Assembly (NCBI GenBank): GCA_013350335.1
Contig: CM023536.1
Span: 9,072,207-9,136,206 of the forward strand
Direction of reading: 5' to 3'
Source of the DNA: Chimonanthus salicifolius
Lineage: Eukaryota > Streptophyta > Magnoliopsida > Laurales > Calycanthaceae
Length of the DNA stretch: 64,000 nt
Shown here: one piece after another, positions 47,101 to 60,004 of the stretch
How positions within the stretch are numbered: position 1 is the stretch's first letter
Layout: each line of letters starts with the position of its first letter
Notes under the pieces: model-generated
Told to the model about the DNA's origin: nothing
Databases searched by the model: none
Seen by the model: the letters and a program-made list of their open reading frames with translations, nothing else
Translations under genes and position numbers: made by a program

Positions 47101-47987
47101 GAAAGATGAAAATACCATCATCACTATCGATAAAATGGAAGCAAGCAAGAAATATAATTTAACTTTTTTAATCTTTTCCAAAGTATTGGATCGCTTGCAT
47201 GAAGTTCCGTATAAAACATGGATTTCTATGAGGTAACTTGGATTGGTAGTAGTTTTAGTGGCGAGTAATCTCAAATTGATGCAAGAGCAAGCAAAACAAT
47301 CATCCAATAAAGTAAGACACAATTTTATGTGGTTCGACGAAAGACTTATGTCCACATAACAGCTAAGGAGAAAAAATCACCAATTTAAGGAGGAAAAACA
47401 ATCTGTCTTACGCTCTCACCTTCTCTCAGTATAGATGGTCTTTATTTTTCATACGATAAGTTCTTGAGAGAGTAAATAAAGGAGACTCTAAATTTAAATC
47501 AAATCGAGCCAATAAAACAGTTTTTAAAATTATGTTTAGGTTAGACATCAACTAGTTCACATTAGGGAAACCTAGGAATGAGAAAAAAAAAAAAGACATA
47601 TCCTAAATAAATTTTCATTATTAGCTGGAAATTGTTAATTGGTTACAGGCTAAGTTTTCTAGGGTTTGGATGCTTCTTTCTGCATGGAGGGTGAGGAGGA
47701 GGAGGAGGAGGAGGAGGAGGTGGTGGTGGTGGATATTTACCTGCTTGATAATGCTTGGTTCTCTTTGGCTAGGTGAAGATGGGTTTGAATTATCATTCTC
47801 TTCAACAGATTTCCCATTTCCAACCTGCAATGAGCAAAAGGTTTAGTAAGAAAAGAATGGTCTTCAAAAGATCTCTGGTTTCAGCCATGAGAGGTCCGAC
47901 ATCTTTCAACGAGATTAAATATTATAACATAAAAGCAGTAGCAATTGAACATAATATTAACAACCCAATTCACCATTCTTTGGAAAA

Positions 47988-48034
<47 letters not shown>

Positions 48035-48135
48035 AGAGAGAGAGAGACCTTCCCATGATCTTTATTCTCGTCTGCAACACCATTAAAATCAACCATGTTC
48101 TCCTCTCTAAGAGATTCTTTGGGCACCACTTCCAT
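44129..48135 (-). CDS. WRKY72-like: WRKY transcription factor, group IIb, WRKY72-like (five exons)
   Basis: The exons on the minus strand are 48135-48049, 47824-47741, 46525-45998, 45783-45670 and 44968-44129, all phase 0 with GT-AG introns. Together they encode 550 residues. Exons 2-3 carry a leucine-zipper-like coiled coil (EDQLES ... [20 protein letters not shown]). Just before the WRKY domain is [12 protein letters not shown]. The WRKY domain has WRKYGQK and a C-x5-C-x23-H-x-H zinc finger (CTIAPGC ... HNH), and its intron falls at KKQ|VQRC, the position typical of groups IIa/IIb. Downstream come [16 protein letters not shown] and [15 protein letters not shown], both typical of the WRKY72/61/9 branch. 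It is a nuclear DNA-binding protein recognising W-boxes (TTGAC); relatives act in basal defence. Every key residue is intact. Intron 4 contains a TRIM and a SINE relic. Confidence 0.94.
45110..45240 (-). mobile_element. SINE relic in WRKY intron 4
   Basis: The body strings gagcacctgagt and gggggattgaccc, with the head-side acttaaactcagaa (box B-like on the minus strand), match the SINE family. The ends are decayed. Confidence 0.45.
45320..45654 (+). mobile_element. TRIM copy 2, inside WRKY intron 4
   Basis: The terminal repeats are 45320-45436 (tgttggggtag ... cctaaca) and 45553-45654. The primer site agcagtatcagagtc directly follows the first repeat. It shares the interior ccaacgcatgtggactca with the 43514 copy. 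It lies antisense to the WRKY gene and ends 15 nt from the intron's splice donor. Confidence 0.87.
47689..47733. repeat. gga/ggt trinucleotide microsatellite in WRKY intron 2
   Basis: About nine gga units followed by four ggt units, starting a few bases inside the intron from the exon 2 donor (47740-47739). Confidence 0.8.
47992..48048. repeat. (GA)n microsatellite at the WRKY intron 1 donor
   Basis: Roughly 25 ga units with two small interruptions. On the transcribed strand the intron starts gtctctctct, so the splice donor itself is the first bases of the CT tract. Confidence 0.88.
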
Positions 48136-48182
48136 TGCTAAGATCTTCCTGCTTCTTCTTCTTCTTTAACCTTTGTCAGCTC

Positions 48183-48213
48183 TTATTATAAAGAGAGGCA
48201 GTTGTTTTTGACC
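48183..48213 (-). promoter_or_regulatory. WRKY gene proximal promoter: TATA-like and W-box
   Basis: On the minus strand a ttataataag TATA-like string lies about 50 bases before the ATG. TTGACC, a W-box core (written on the plus strand), is at 48208-48213, and a second TTGACC is at 48475-48480. W-boxes in WRKY promoters are common and fit auto- or cross-regulation; binding is inferred. Confidence 0.4.
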
Positions 48214-48734
48214 TGGACTATAAGAAATTCAAGACCTATTACTTATCTCTAGCCTGCATCTAAGATTAAAATGTCAACGAAGAAGGCACCCCAACTACGA
48301 AAATAAAGAAATATAAGATTTTCAACGTTGAAATCTTAGAGAGAGAAAGAAAGAGGAACCGGTGTATCACATGCTGCATGGTTGGTTGCAAAGAATCTTT
48401 GAAACCTAGATAAGGTCTAAAGATGGCAATTTCTTCGTTAGAAATGCTACTTGTGTAGCATTCATTTCCCAAGTTTGACCAGTGCACTTTGGTGTGAATC
48501 AAGATATAAAGATATTTCCTTGAATACCCAATTAAGTTACATATATTGATCAGTTTAAATAATTTTTAAACTTTATAATTTTTAAAAACATGAGTCGAGT
48601 TCAATTGATGAAGGTGTTTTTTTGTGTATAGAAAAATATTTTCGAGAGACTCATTTAGCATCTTGTCTCATTTGGTAAGCTCCAAATCTAGATATGTGAG
48701 ATAATATACTGCACACTGGTAAGCTGGTGATCAT

Positions 48735-48845
48735 TGTTGGGACTGCAAATGAGTTCCACATTCAAAGTTTAGAGAAATTTATAAAGAAATTAAATCACTC
48801 AACTTAACAAATTAGTCTTTTGAACTGAATACGCATGTCCTAACA
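48735..48845 (+). mobile_element. solo LTR of the TRIM family
   Basis: It starts tgttgggactgc, ends gtcctaaca, and matches the TRIM terminal repeats (gagttccacatt, tagtcttttgaactgaata). The flanks are atcat and atcac, a 5-bp duplication with one change. No internal region is present. Confidence 0.8.
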
Positions 48846-51100
48846 ATCACTTCACTTCATTTTTATACTAAGGATGATTTAGAACTGTACTAGAAATGGA
48901 TTTAAATAAACAATCATTAGTACAATGTTAGAGACAATAAAGATTTTATTGTTCATAAGGAAACTAAAATAGGAGATCATAATAGACATCTGTGGGAGAA
49001 AATTCTCAAATGTGAAATCTATAAAAAATATATACCCACTTCACAATGAACTAACTTTCAATCAATAATTTTTCTTATACGCAATGGTCTACCAAGTACC
49101 AACTATCAAATAAAAGAAAATCCTAACAATTTATAACATTTGATAGAAACCCTAAAATAATAAAAAAAAATATTAATTACTTTGAAGTCCTGAAGTTTTT
49201 TTTATTTTTGTCTTAAAAGATGTGTTTTAAATTCATCCATCTCAATTTGTGGCATTATATTCACAATTATGAACTTGTTTCTTTTTAAGTTTAAATTTTA
49301 ATAAATCAGTAAATTTTAAAGACTTTTTATTTGATATGCTGACAATTTTTTAAGAAAAACCATTCTAAGATGAAATACTTGAGTCTAAGAGTCTCTATGT
49401 CTAAATTACGAAATGACATGTGACAACCGGATAGAGTTCAATAATTGTACAAATTCAAAAATGGTTGTTGGATGCAAATTTAATAAAAAATAATTTTATT
49501 AAATTCAATTGAAACTCTCTTCCAATTATGAAATGTCAACTATAAAATGTCTAAGAAAAATTGTAAGCACACTAATGCTTTTAATAAAAAGAAATATAAA
49601 TAATTTTTTCAATAATTAGATGACAACAAATAAATAAAAGAAAACTTAATATTCTTAGTTTTAAAAATATTGGTGTCTTTTACAAAAAAAAGACATCATT
49701 ATTTTAATAATTTTCTTTTTTAATGGCTGAATCTTCAATTTTCACTTTAAATTAGATTAGCTGAATGAGTTCCATTTCCATCAAGTACGATGTGTTTTAT
49801 CCTGTGTTCAATTGAGTCACGTGGGCTTTTGACCTAATTATGGTAAATTTTACTAAAAATTAACAAAATAAAGTATGTAGCAAGCGCTACAGTGGAGAAA
49901 GGATTGAAGCCGCAATGGCCGCCGGTCCATCATAATACGAAGACTTGAACTTCGTACGGAGAAAAAATCACATGGCACTTTGTTTCTGGTCCGCTTGTCG
50001 GAGAGTTGTCAGATTCCGGTTGGTGGATTTCTTACTTCTCACGAAGTCACGACTCATATCATGAAAATATCAACAAAATATTCGCATCGTGATAAAATTG
50101 AAAAAAAAAAATTAAATGATTTTTTTAATGAATTTTTTTTATCGTGATAAAATTGAAATTTTAAAGAAACTACCGTTATTATCGATAAAAAAATTTTAAA
50201 AATATTACTCTCTTTCTCTCTCTTGTTTTGAACATTTAACTCAATCTCACTTACTTTTGCTTGATAATTCATGTGATATTATTGTGTTATTTCACTCACT
50301 CTTGCTCAATATTTTACAGTAATATTATGGTTTTATTTGACATATCAATCAAGATCTCTTTCTCTCCTTAATTGTTTTTGAAAAATATAGGGTTTTTCTT
50401 ATATTTTAATTTTTCTAAATTAAAAAGAAATTAAAAATGAAAGGAGACCTGATTTTGAAAAAAAAAAAATTGAAATCGTAAATACCGGTCTAAGCCCATG
50501 ACCGAAATGAATTTTTTTAAAAAAAATACAATATTTAATAATCGATACAACCATATGGGCCAAAATATCTCGGTCTATAACACTCAGATTTGCATCCTTG
50601 ATTTCACTCACTCTCACTATAACATAGTAATATTGTGTGAAATATTAAACAAGAATTAGTGAGACCGAGTTCAAGTCTTCGAGACAAGAGAGAAAATCTT
50701 AGTTCCTAATATTTAGATTCTAACATTCTATATTCATAAATTTCATCCATTATTTTAAAAGAGAAGTCTATCCGCTAATACATTATGTAAGATTTTAAAT
50801 TTGCAGGGAAATGTCCCCCTTTTTGTTAGACACTTGTATTTTGCTCGTACTATATGTATTTTTTAAATATCGTCCTTATTTTTTTTCAAAGATTTTTTAA
50901 TCATAGAATTATTTTTTTTATTTTTAGTCATTTTTACATAATTTTTTCTTTCTTTACCGATGTGATGAGAATGGGTCAAATTCTCTGTACTAACCAGATC
51001 TATAGTTAAAAATCTTTTCTTAGTTTTCTAATCTTTTTACGCAACTTTTTATATTTTCTAATACTGATACACTAAGGATCTCAAATCTTTTAAACATATA
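48846..51100. other. AT-rich spacer; no gene recognised
   Basis: No ORF with domain character. A slightly GC-richer patch at 49875-50045 (ggccgccggtcc, gtcggagagttgtcag) could be a fragment of an unidentified repeat or a decayed exon. Confidence 0.4.
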
Positions 51101-51291
51101 TTCTCTTCATCTTATTTTAGTTATCTAATTTGAAATATTTGTATTTTTTAAGTGACTCTCTATATAAAACTACCATTCCATATATTCTTATCGATTTTCA
51201 ACATACTGTATGTTACTCTAATATAAATGGGACAACTATTTTCGGACAATTTCAAAATCTATATAAGACAACTAAGTTGGAACAGAGAGAG
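51101..51291. mobile_element. decayed Stowaway-type MITE
   Basis: It aligns along its length with 42536-42726 (ttgaaatatttgta, gggacaactattttcgg), but its terminal repeats are eroded (ttctcttcatctta for ctccctccgtctca). Confidence 0.82.
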
Positions 51292-52388
51292 CATATAATA
51301 TAGATAAAAAAGTAAATGACTATTTTTCCCACAGTTTTTCACACGTAAATTTAAAAAAAAAAAATTAAATAATTTAGAGCTAAAATTCATTTCTATCTTA
51401 TTTAAACATAGTAATAATTTCAATACTTTACTTTAAGGTGGATAACAAGTATAATTGATCCTAAATTTTAATTTTTAAAAATGTCAAAATCATAATTTTA
51501 ACTTCTAAAATAAAATTTTGGTTGGTATGAAATCTAAATGGGTGGGAACGGGTTTTGGGTAGTACCCTCGATCTCAGAGCTTGTGAAAGTGTGCCCAAGT
51601 CTTGGTGAGCAGACATTCGTTGACCCACGTGGTACGACAGATGGCTAAAAGTAAAATAAATAAAAATTTTTAATTGTGAAAATAATACATTTTGAATTAC
51701 GATTAATTTGATTTTAAGTGATTCCACTTGTTAAATGGACAAACTAATTTAAGTCCATTTAAAATATAAATTTAATTTAGACCGAAAAACTTAATTTATT
51801 TTTAATTTGACTGAACGAAAATAATGCTTCCTTATACCTTGACTCTCTTAATATCCAATATATTTATAAACACACAATCTTTATTTTTTATATTTTTATT
51901 TATTATTTTATATTTAATTCTTCATGATGATTATATTTTAATACTTCAGACCTAATTTTTTTTTTATCAATATCGTTTAACTTGAAATATATCAATACAA
52001 ATTGGTCAGTTTGACCGGTATTGAATTCAGATTTAAAAATATGTTAAATTATGAATTGGCAAATAAAATTAAAATAGAAATTAATTAAATAATAATAACT
52101 TAAATTTAATATGAACATACTAAACTTGGAATCTCAACTAGATTTAGAAGTGCCTGTACAATATAGATTTTACTCCGTTTTAAGATATTTTTTGTCCCAT
52201 TTTTTCTCTTTTTAGGTTTTACCCGAAGCCCTGCTATCCAAAAAGTCTTCACAGTTGATCCGCATACTGGCACATAAATTGGCTTGAACCATTGTCAAGG
52301 ATAAAGTTGAAACTTATGAAATTTTAATAAATTCAAACTAATTCATGTAAAAAATTATTGAAGTCGACTAAATTTTATTTGAATTATT

Positions 52389-52717
52389 AGCCCTAATTAC
52401 TTAATCCAATTCGATCTGAGTTGCTGGTCTGATTCAACCTGGGTTGCTAGCCCCACAGCTTGGCCCATTTTTAATCAAAATTTGGGAGAAAAAAATCATC
52501 AGCAGGTTTTATATTTCCTAAAATTCAAGTTGGATTGGGTCAATTCGGATCAGGTCGAGTTGATTTTAGATTTCTGAGCCAAGTTCGACTTTAATATTAT
52601 ACGGGTTTTTTTTTTCAATCCCGTCTGATCTAAATTAACAAGTACATAATCCAGCCATTGATTTCTCAAATCGGATCCGACATGTCGAGTTAAAACTTGG
52701 CCTAAGCTTCACCCCTA
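52389..52717. mobile_element. old TAGGG-type hAT MITE relic
   Basis: It opens with tagccctaatt and closes with gcttcacccctatt, an eroded inverted pair like tagggntgaa. The body is of the gggtcaatt / gatcaggtcgagttg type seen in 14059-14425. No target duplication could be recognised. Confidence 0.4.
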
Positions 52718-53869
52718 TTATGAGGTTTGAGCTGGCATCTTATCATATGGGTAGATATAATTTTTATAATTTTAGGTAATAATTGGAAGATGTTATTTTA
52801 CATATTTAATCAATTGCCCGCCACCATTTTTTACATATAAAACTACTAATTGATTTTTGAACATTGCAAATATATAAATTGTTACCGTTGAAGAATTGAT
52901 TTGGGCCCGGTATTTTTTTTTTCCCTAAACGGTGCAGAGATGATACATAATAATGATGCTTTCTAATTAATTTTCTGATTTTATTATAGACGAATTAAAT
53001 GATAAGGGGCAAAATAAAAAAGCACCAATGCTTTACTTTATTATATTCTTCTCTTAGAAAAAGTATCAAGCCCATATCAATTCCCTTATCTTTGGCAAGT
53101 GTGCTAACATTAGCAATGTGACAAATATTTTTGATATTTTCAAATTTATCATATTTTTATTGGCAAAATATCAATTGGTGTTAATATCTCGAGATTTATC
53201 AGCAGTGCAGTAAATTCTCAATAAATTCATGATAAATAGTTATATTATGATAATATCCCGATAAATTTATGATAAGTTCCTGGTAAAATACCGATAAATT
53301 CCATATTGATATTTTCTTTTATTAATATTTTTATTATTTTTTAAATATTATACTTTCTGCAAGATTTTCCTATTAATTTTTCGGTAAAAATCCAAGAATT
53401 TAAAAATATCCCAATATTATCAAATCGCCGTTAATATCATGAGAACGGTGTTTGTGACTATGAACGTTAGAACTCTTATTATGCATGGCTTGAAAAGAAA
53501 TAATTTTGTTACACAGTCATAAATTCTTAAAAAAAAAATTGAATTGGTACAATGGGTATCTTGTACAACAACATCAAGAGTACAAATTTAGGTTTCTCTC
53601 ACATTTTAAGTCTTAATACAAATGAATTGAAAGGGACATTAATATTTTTTATAACAATGGACACCGTGTATCTTTTCATTACTTCTAAGATGATAAAGAA
53701 AAAAAAAAGTTGCAATATGCGTTATTATAAAAAACAATAGTGTTCCTATCAATTCCTCTAATAGACTCGATATACTTGCTACTTGTTGTAATTTCATATT
53801 TTGATCAAAATTATGGTCAATTTTATTAGTTTTATCATATTTTAGTTATACTCTAATACTCAAATCAGG

Positions 53870-54035
53870 GGTACAAATCTCGGTATCGGCCGATATTCAG
53901 TTCTTGGCTGAGAAATTTCTGTCACTTAATTTTTTTTTTAATTAAAATATGAGATATCGGCTGATATATAAAGGTTTAAAAAAATCGATATATATCGAGC
54001 TGTACATATGTATCGATCAATATTTAAATCCCTAA
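53870..54035. repeat. tatcggccgata palindrome family, copy D
   Basis: Perfect tatcggccgata at 53884-53895 preceded by aaatctcgg, then agatatcggctgatata and tcgatatatatcga strings. The layout of an opening aaatctcgg followed by cgat-rich repeats is shared with 33435 and 63243. Confidence 0.55.
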
Positions 54036-56269
54036 CTTGAATATTGTCTAGCTGTTTGAAATTTCCAATTAAAATTTCAAAACTACAATGCATCATCATA
54101 TGCTAAGGCCGCCATAGGAAGTGCCTCAACTACCAATTCAAAGAAAGTATCAAAATCTTCCACAAATTGTGGTGATTAATGGAATCAGCCAACCTCCAAT
54201 TTTTTAAAAATCTTAGTATAAATTTATTTATTTTCTCTCGTCTTTTCCCGTACAACAGAGAAGATGATAACAAATTAATAATAGTAATTTGTTGGTAATT
54301 GGTATTTTTATTCAACTGTGATGACATCAATGGAGCCCATAGTCTTTAATTCTCAGATACGTCTCAATATTATAACACCAATTCCTATATTTTTTTTAAT
54401 TGTCGGGTCAAACCATTTGCCTTTCCTGACCCTCTCAACCCTTTGAAAAATAATTATATACTATGTAGTGGCTTGTATTTTGTGTCTAAGAAGAAATAAT
54501 TCAGTGTTCTCATTTGCAAATAAACACACTTGAGTTTTGACCATCCACATCACCATTTTGACCTCTTCATTGGATTGGATTGGATTTGGACCCATTGTGC
54601 AGATGTTGCGGGTCCATCCTCACAATAGTTGACACCCTAAAACCCGATAGACCCGACAAAAAATACAGTTGGGTGAGTTTGCAAATTGAGTTTCATATTA
54701 TTTTGCAGTATATTCATATTATGAGCCGATACGAATTCTTACTTATCTGATTTTTTTTTAAAAAATTCTGAAAGAAATTAAAGAAAATCAAGAAAATTCT
54801 AGACTTCATTTCTATGTAATTTTATCATTATCTCGCACTCATTTAAATATTTAAATGTGATTTTAAAGTTACGACATCGAGAATTTAAAAAAAATTTTGT
54901 GCATAAGAAGAAAATGGATGGGCCCCACAACATGGATTCAGTTTCCAAAAGACAAAAATTTTAGATTTATTTTCAATTTTTTATTTAATGCAAAAAAAAT
55001 ATTTTCTAGTTCTATAAAAAGCGTCAATTTTTTTTTTTTAAAAACAATAGTTAAAAATTTCTTTGTCTCTATTTAGTTAAATCAATTTTAATGATACATT
55101 TCTCAAATCAAAGCACGGTGTTGATATAGGATTCTTTCACATGTATTAAAATCTTCCAATTTCATTTTTTTATTTGTGGTCTTAATTTAGATGGCTAAAA
55201 ATCTAAAACAATACTAACATTTCATGTTTTAAGTTTTAACTAATTTAAAGTCTCCATTTATTTTTATATTTAGGTGGAGCCCATAATATGCCAAATTCTT
55301 ATTTTAAAATTACTCTATTAAAATTTATAAATGGACGATTTTTTTTTTCAAATACATAAGAAATGTTTAAGACATTTTTCATAATATGAGAAAACAAAAA
55401 GGGCTTTTATTAAATTAATCAAATATATTAGATTTTTTTTTTTTCAAAATGCATTATAAAATATTGTATCACACACTGGCTATGGAGAATTTAGTAAAAC
55501 ATGACGTGAAAGGGATGAAAAAGATTAGGTTTGGTGTAGGCTGAGTCAACTCGAGCCCAAATAAACATGTCATTTTTTAACTCAGTAAGAATCTAAATGA
55601 AGCTAATTATTACAAATAAAAAACTCATGCCCAATTCATTGCATTAAGCAACAATGGCTGGTCTAATCTTCAAATGACCTAATCTTTTGAATTCCCTAAT
55701 TTATGTTTTGAAATTTTGATACATTTAGTAACATATTTTTAATTTTTTTTTTTATAATTTGAAGTTGGATTTTTAAATTCTATATGGGAATGGAAAATAC
55801 AATTATATGGAAAAGACCCACCTACTAAATCAATAATATTAGAATAATCATTTAGTAGACTCTCATGATCGGTCCATTTGAACCTTACCTAACAAAGTAG
55901 AATACTCCATAATATTATTTTTATATACAAACATTTCTATATATATTTCTACAAGCATGACAATTACTTGCTTAAATAATCTAAATTACATGGTCAAAGT
56001 ATTTTGGTATTTGTATTTAGGGATCCTAAAGTAGGGAATTTAAGGGCCATTATATTCAAATTGGAAATTTGGGATTAATTGGGTCCTTCTTATGTTAAAG
56101 TGTAGATTTTTTATTACAGATAAATCTAATAAGATACATGAGAGAAAAGTGAGAGTGATAAGAGGTTACTGTAACATATCTCATTAGATTTAAATGAAAT
56201 ATATTAATAAAGACTCTCCAAGTTTACCATTTACGATAAAGTAAAAAGCCAAGCTCACCATTTAATCAT
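54036..56269. other. AT-rich spacer; no gene recognised
   Basis: Long A/T homopolymer runs and short frames only. I recognise no repeat family or RNA gene here. Confidence 0.4.
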
Positions 56270-56435
56270 GTACAAGGCGTCACACTTGACTAGTATCTCA
56301 GGGTGTGTAAAAACCCTTTAATCTCCACACACCGGTACGTCTGCAAAGGAGGGAGTGACTCTTCATTAGATTCACTAGGAATTGAACCCAATCTTGAAAT
56401 CTTGTGTTTCAACCACTAGGCCAATTTTCGGGTTT
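56270..56435 (-). mobile_element. tRNA-derived SINE, well-preserved head
   Basis: On the minus strand, box A is tggcctagtgg (56413-56423) and box B is gggttcaattc (about 56379-56389), spaced as in a tRNA gene. A SINE body follows (gagtcactccctcc ... ccggtgtgtggag ... ctgagatactag). Among the copies here this one best shows the tRNA origin. Confidence 0.78.
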
Positions 56436-57299
56436 ATGAATTTAGTGCTTTTGATGATGATAATGGTGATAATTGAGAATTTGAAATATTCATCTCAAAT
56501 GGTTAATTATTTTTAATTGCTTTTGAAATATGATATATTTTTAATGAATTCCTTGTGACCAATTGACTTGAGTGCTTACCAATAAAATATAGGTCTTTAA
56601 TTCTATTATAATTTGGTTGGCATCAGAATCCATGATTAACCATTAAATCTACACTTTTTTTCTCTTTTGAACAGTGAGATTGTGCTCTTAATAAGTCATT
56701 TCAATGATAAATGAAATAAAGAATCTAAGGGTTATAAAACTCTCATTTTCATTATATTTCAGATTGAAGTGAATACAAGTAGGGTACTGTAGCATGACTC
56801 TCACAATCAATTTTAAACATAGGATATATTAAAATATTAATATAAAAAAAATCTGATAAATGCTAATTAATATTTAAATATATCAATCGATGTTTACTGA
56901 ACCCGATAAAAGTTAACGATAATTTGATATATTAAATTACTTTTGTATAATTTTAATTTTTAAATAAGAAGTACCTTCGAGAATAAAAGATTGAGATTAT
57001 TTCTATTATTAAATAACATCAATCGATGTTTCTTTTTATTTGTTCTATCTCTTGAGATTGTGGAATCCATGACCTTTGTCTCATTTACAATGAGATTTAT
57101 TAAACTTTTTATTTTTTAATTTTTATTTTTAAAATAAATTATTGAATAATTTTTTTATTTTATTATAACTATTTTTATTTGAGTATGCATTTAATGACTA
57201 TAAAAAATAAATTCAGATTTAAAATAAATATTTTTTTTTGATAAAGTGCACTTTGTAGATTTTCATTTATATATACTTGATAATAAAATTTAATTATTA

Positions 57300-57440
57300 C
57301 TTTGATTCCCACGTCAGGAAGCTGGAGGCGTCAGGTTTGAGTCCCCATGACTTCTTTTGGTACGCTCTAAAGGCAGTGATACTACACCGGTGAAGATTTT
57401 ATGCTAAATTTTCACGATTTTCTACATGTTAATTCAAAAA
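57300..57440 (+). mobile_element. tRNA-derived SINE with A-rich tail
   Basis: Box B-like ggtttgagtcccc at about 57333 is followed by a body and an A-run at 57428-57440. Box A is eroded. Confidence 0.5.
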
Positions 57441-58109
57441 AAAAAAAAATTAATTTTTATAGAATAATTGTAAATGTAAGGACACGATTAGTTTGTATCT
57501 TGTTTCCATTGGCCTATTCATGTTGACTTTACAGCACGAGGATTCGAATAAGATTTTTATTTTTTATTTTATTTTGTGAGGTATGTATTGTTAATTATTT
57601 ATTTAATAATAAAGTAAGATACGGAGTTGAAATTTGTAGATGCCTGGTGGCCGACTCCAATTGTTTGGATTCTCGTCTACTTTTTATCTTGACGAAAGTG
57701 ACCTCTTTAAAGTACGGAATTGACTGACCTGCCCCGTTCGTGCTGCTGATTCTCTCTCTTTTGTCGATTTTCATGGAGGGGATTTTTTTTTTTAATATTT
57801 GTATTTTTTAGGTATTTCCTTATTTTTTTATATTGGATAGATTAGATGGGTGTAGAATTTTAAACCTAGATTTATGTCAGATATGGTTTTTATTGGATTG
57901 TTGTGATTCTTGATTTTTAATCTCTCATAGATATCTAACAAATATTTTAAATTTAATAATTATAATATTACTATATGAGCTCAAAAAATTGTAAATATTA
58001 CCAATTTCGGAGGTTTATCTAGTAAATGTATGAAAGTATAAGACTCACACTCTAACGAATGATGTCATATATGTATATTTCAGAGATTTATCACATATAC
58101 AACTATAGA

Positions 58110-58310
58110 GAATTAATTCAAAGGAGTTAGAGTGATGGTTAGAAATTCACTTTAGAAAGTAGGAGTCTTGAGTTCAATTTCTACTCCACCAAAAAAAAAT
58201 TCACTTTCTCTGAAATTATCCGATGTGTATAGATAAAGAGACTTTTAGATACTTCGATTAATCGAATGTTCTAAGAGAGTTTGAATACCTTTTCAAAAAA
58301 GAAAATGGGA
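58110..58310 (+). mobile_element. tRNA-derived SINE, plus strand
   Basis: The head tagagtgatggttaga (box A-like) is followed by cttgagttcaatttc (box B-like). The body is gatgtgtatagataaagaga ... gttctaagagagt, with an A-rich end near 58305. Confidence 0.65.
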
Positions 58311-58589
58311 TAGAGTACCTAAAGAGGACTCATGATTTTAAGCTTTGTAATTCTTTGTCATTTTCCATTTAAGTGGAAATCAATGCTAAAGATCATATCT
58401 TTCATTTACAATAGAATTTTTTTATTAGTAAAAATATGGATAGACAGAAAAATTTGGCCATAAACACCTAAGTTCACTATATGTTGAATTCCATCATTTT
58501 TCCAAGAAAATATTCTTTAATGGTAAGAAAAAACTCAATTATTGAGTTGACATGTATCATTTTTTTAAAAAAAAAAATATATTGTTGAC

Positions 58590-58765
58590 CAAGATGTCTA
58601 CGCCTCTAAAAGCATCCGACTAATTCTCAGAATATGTGTAAGCCTCTCTACCCACACATACCCCACACACGCCAAATAACTTTATAGAAAGTGACTCTTA
58701 GGATGGAATGAGAATCGAAGTAAAGATTCCTGTGTCCTAACACAGTTTTTTTGCCATACGGCTTT
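58590..58765 (-). mobile_element. tRNA-derived SINE, minus strand
   Basis: It has gcctctaaaagcatccgacta, gtgtaagcctctctaccca and, towards the head, gagaatcgaag (box B-like on the minus strand). The order and spacing match the other copies. Confidence 0.55.
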
Positions 58766-59211
58766 GAATTTTTTTTTTCAAAACTTCTAATACACTATTC
58801 AAAACACTATTCTACTCTCCAAACTTAAAACTGGTTAGGTGCGAATCTCATTCTCATCTCAATTATTCTGGATTTTTAGACCAAATATGATGACTATAAA
58901 CATTAATCCAGTTATTTAATTTTGAAGTGAAAATTAAAAATTAAAAAAATGTAATTAGAGTTACTTTAGACAATTTGATATTCCATATGATGGGTTGTCA
59001 AAGAGTGTGGGATTCGTCCTTTTGACATTGCACTTACCAGCGCCTGACATTTTGTAGAACTCCAATTTGTCTCCCTGTTGACATATCAATTGAATTAGGT
59101 GATGTAAAGACTTAATCTCGTGGTATTTATAAGATTTAGGGCCATCCATTCCTATTGGATCTAGATCATTTATTTTTGAACTACTGGTCGCTATAACTAA
59201 GGGTCGAGATA

Positions 59212-59392
59212 ACTTGAATAGATAGTTCAGTTGATCTAAGCTTATAGGAATATATTAGAGGTCTTGAGTTTGACTTTCTCTTATACTTACCTGATACACG
59301 ATGTTTGAAGGTGGTGGTTTCATATATCTGTAGGATTAGTCGCACCTTTAATGTGAGGTAGGGACACTCGTATTATCCAAAAAAGAAAATTG
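59212..59392 (+). mobile_element. tRNA-derived SINE, plus strand
   Basis: Head gatagttcagttgatcta (box A-like) and ggtcttgagtttgacttt (box B-like), then a divergent body, ending in an A-rich tail at 59379-59390. Confidence 0.55.
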
Positions 59393-59572
59393 AGGGTCGA
59401 GATTGCCGAATGGACATTTTTTATGACAAATGTGTCTAGGTCTTATAAAGCATTTAACTTGATCATTGGAGTACGTTTAATTCTCCCTACTCACACATAC
59501 CAAATAAATCTATATGGCATAGCCCTGTTTCTTGAGGCAGACTCCTCGCCATCACTCCAACTCCTTAATATT

Positions 59573-59657
59573 GGGCTTTAAACCCCTTCGGAATCTACGG
59601 ATAGTCGAATGGGCTTTAAACCCCTTGGGAATTTACGAATAGTCGAATGGGCTTTAA
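59573..59657. repeat. 38-bp tandem repeat
   Basis: Two units starting gggctttaaacccctt (59573 and 59611) and a partial third (59649). A three-copy local duplication with no coding meaning seen. Confidence 0.8.
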
Positions 59658-60004
59658 GATTGATAATCACTCGGACCTCAAGATTCTAAACCGATCTAAT
59701 TGATGCAATTTGTCAAAATAAGATCCACTATCTGACAGAGGCCATCCGAAGATCTTAATGTGAAAATAAATAGAAAATTTCATGTTTAATATGCGCAGAC
59801 ATTTACATGACATTCAATCCAATTAGAGGAGTTGGATGGAATCATGGAAACGAATCCATATGTAATTTGAATTCACAGGATAAAGTTGTGTCTAGATGGA
59901 TATTGATTTATCATTAGGTGGGGCTCCTTTTTAGGTTGTATGCTCTAATCCAAGCCATTTTTAATTTTAAACATGTACTAAGTCTAAATTACTTATGAAA
60001 ATTA

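Noticed and set aside
47881..48046. Extension of WRKY exon 1 through a Ser-Leu repeat
   Set aside because: The repeat is a translated CT microsatellite after a GT donor; the reading is intron.
56379..56423. tRNA gene suggested by box A and box B
   Set aside because: No acceptor or anticodon stem can be completed, and the SINE body follows; it is a SINE head.
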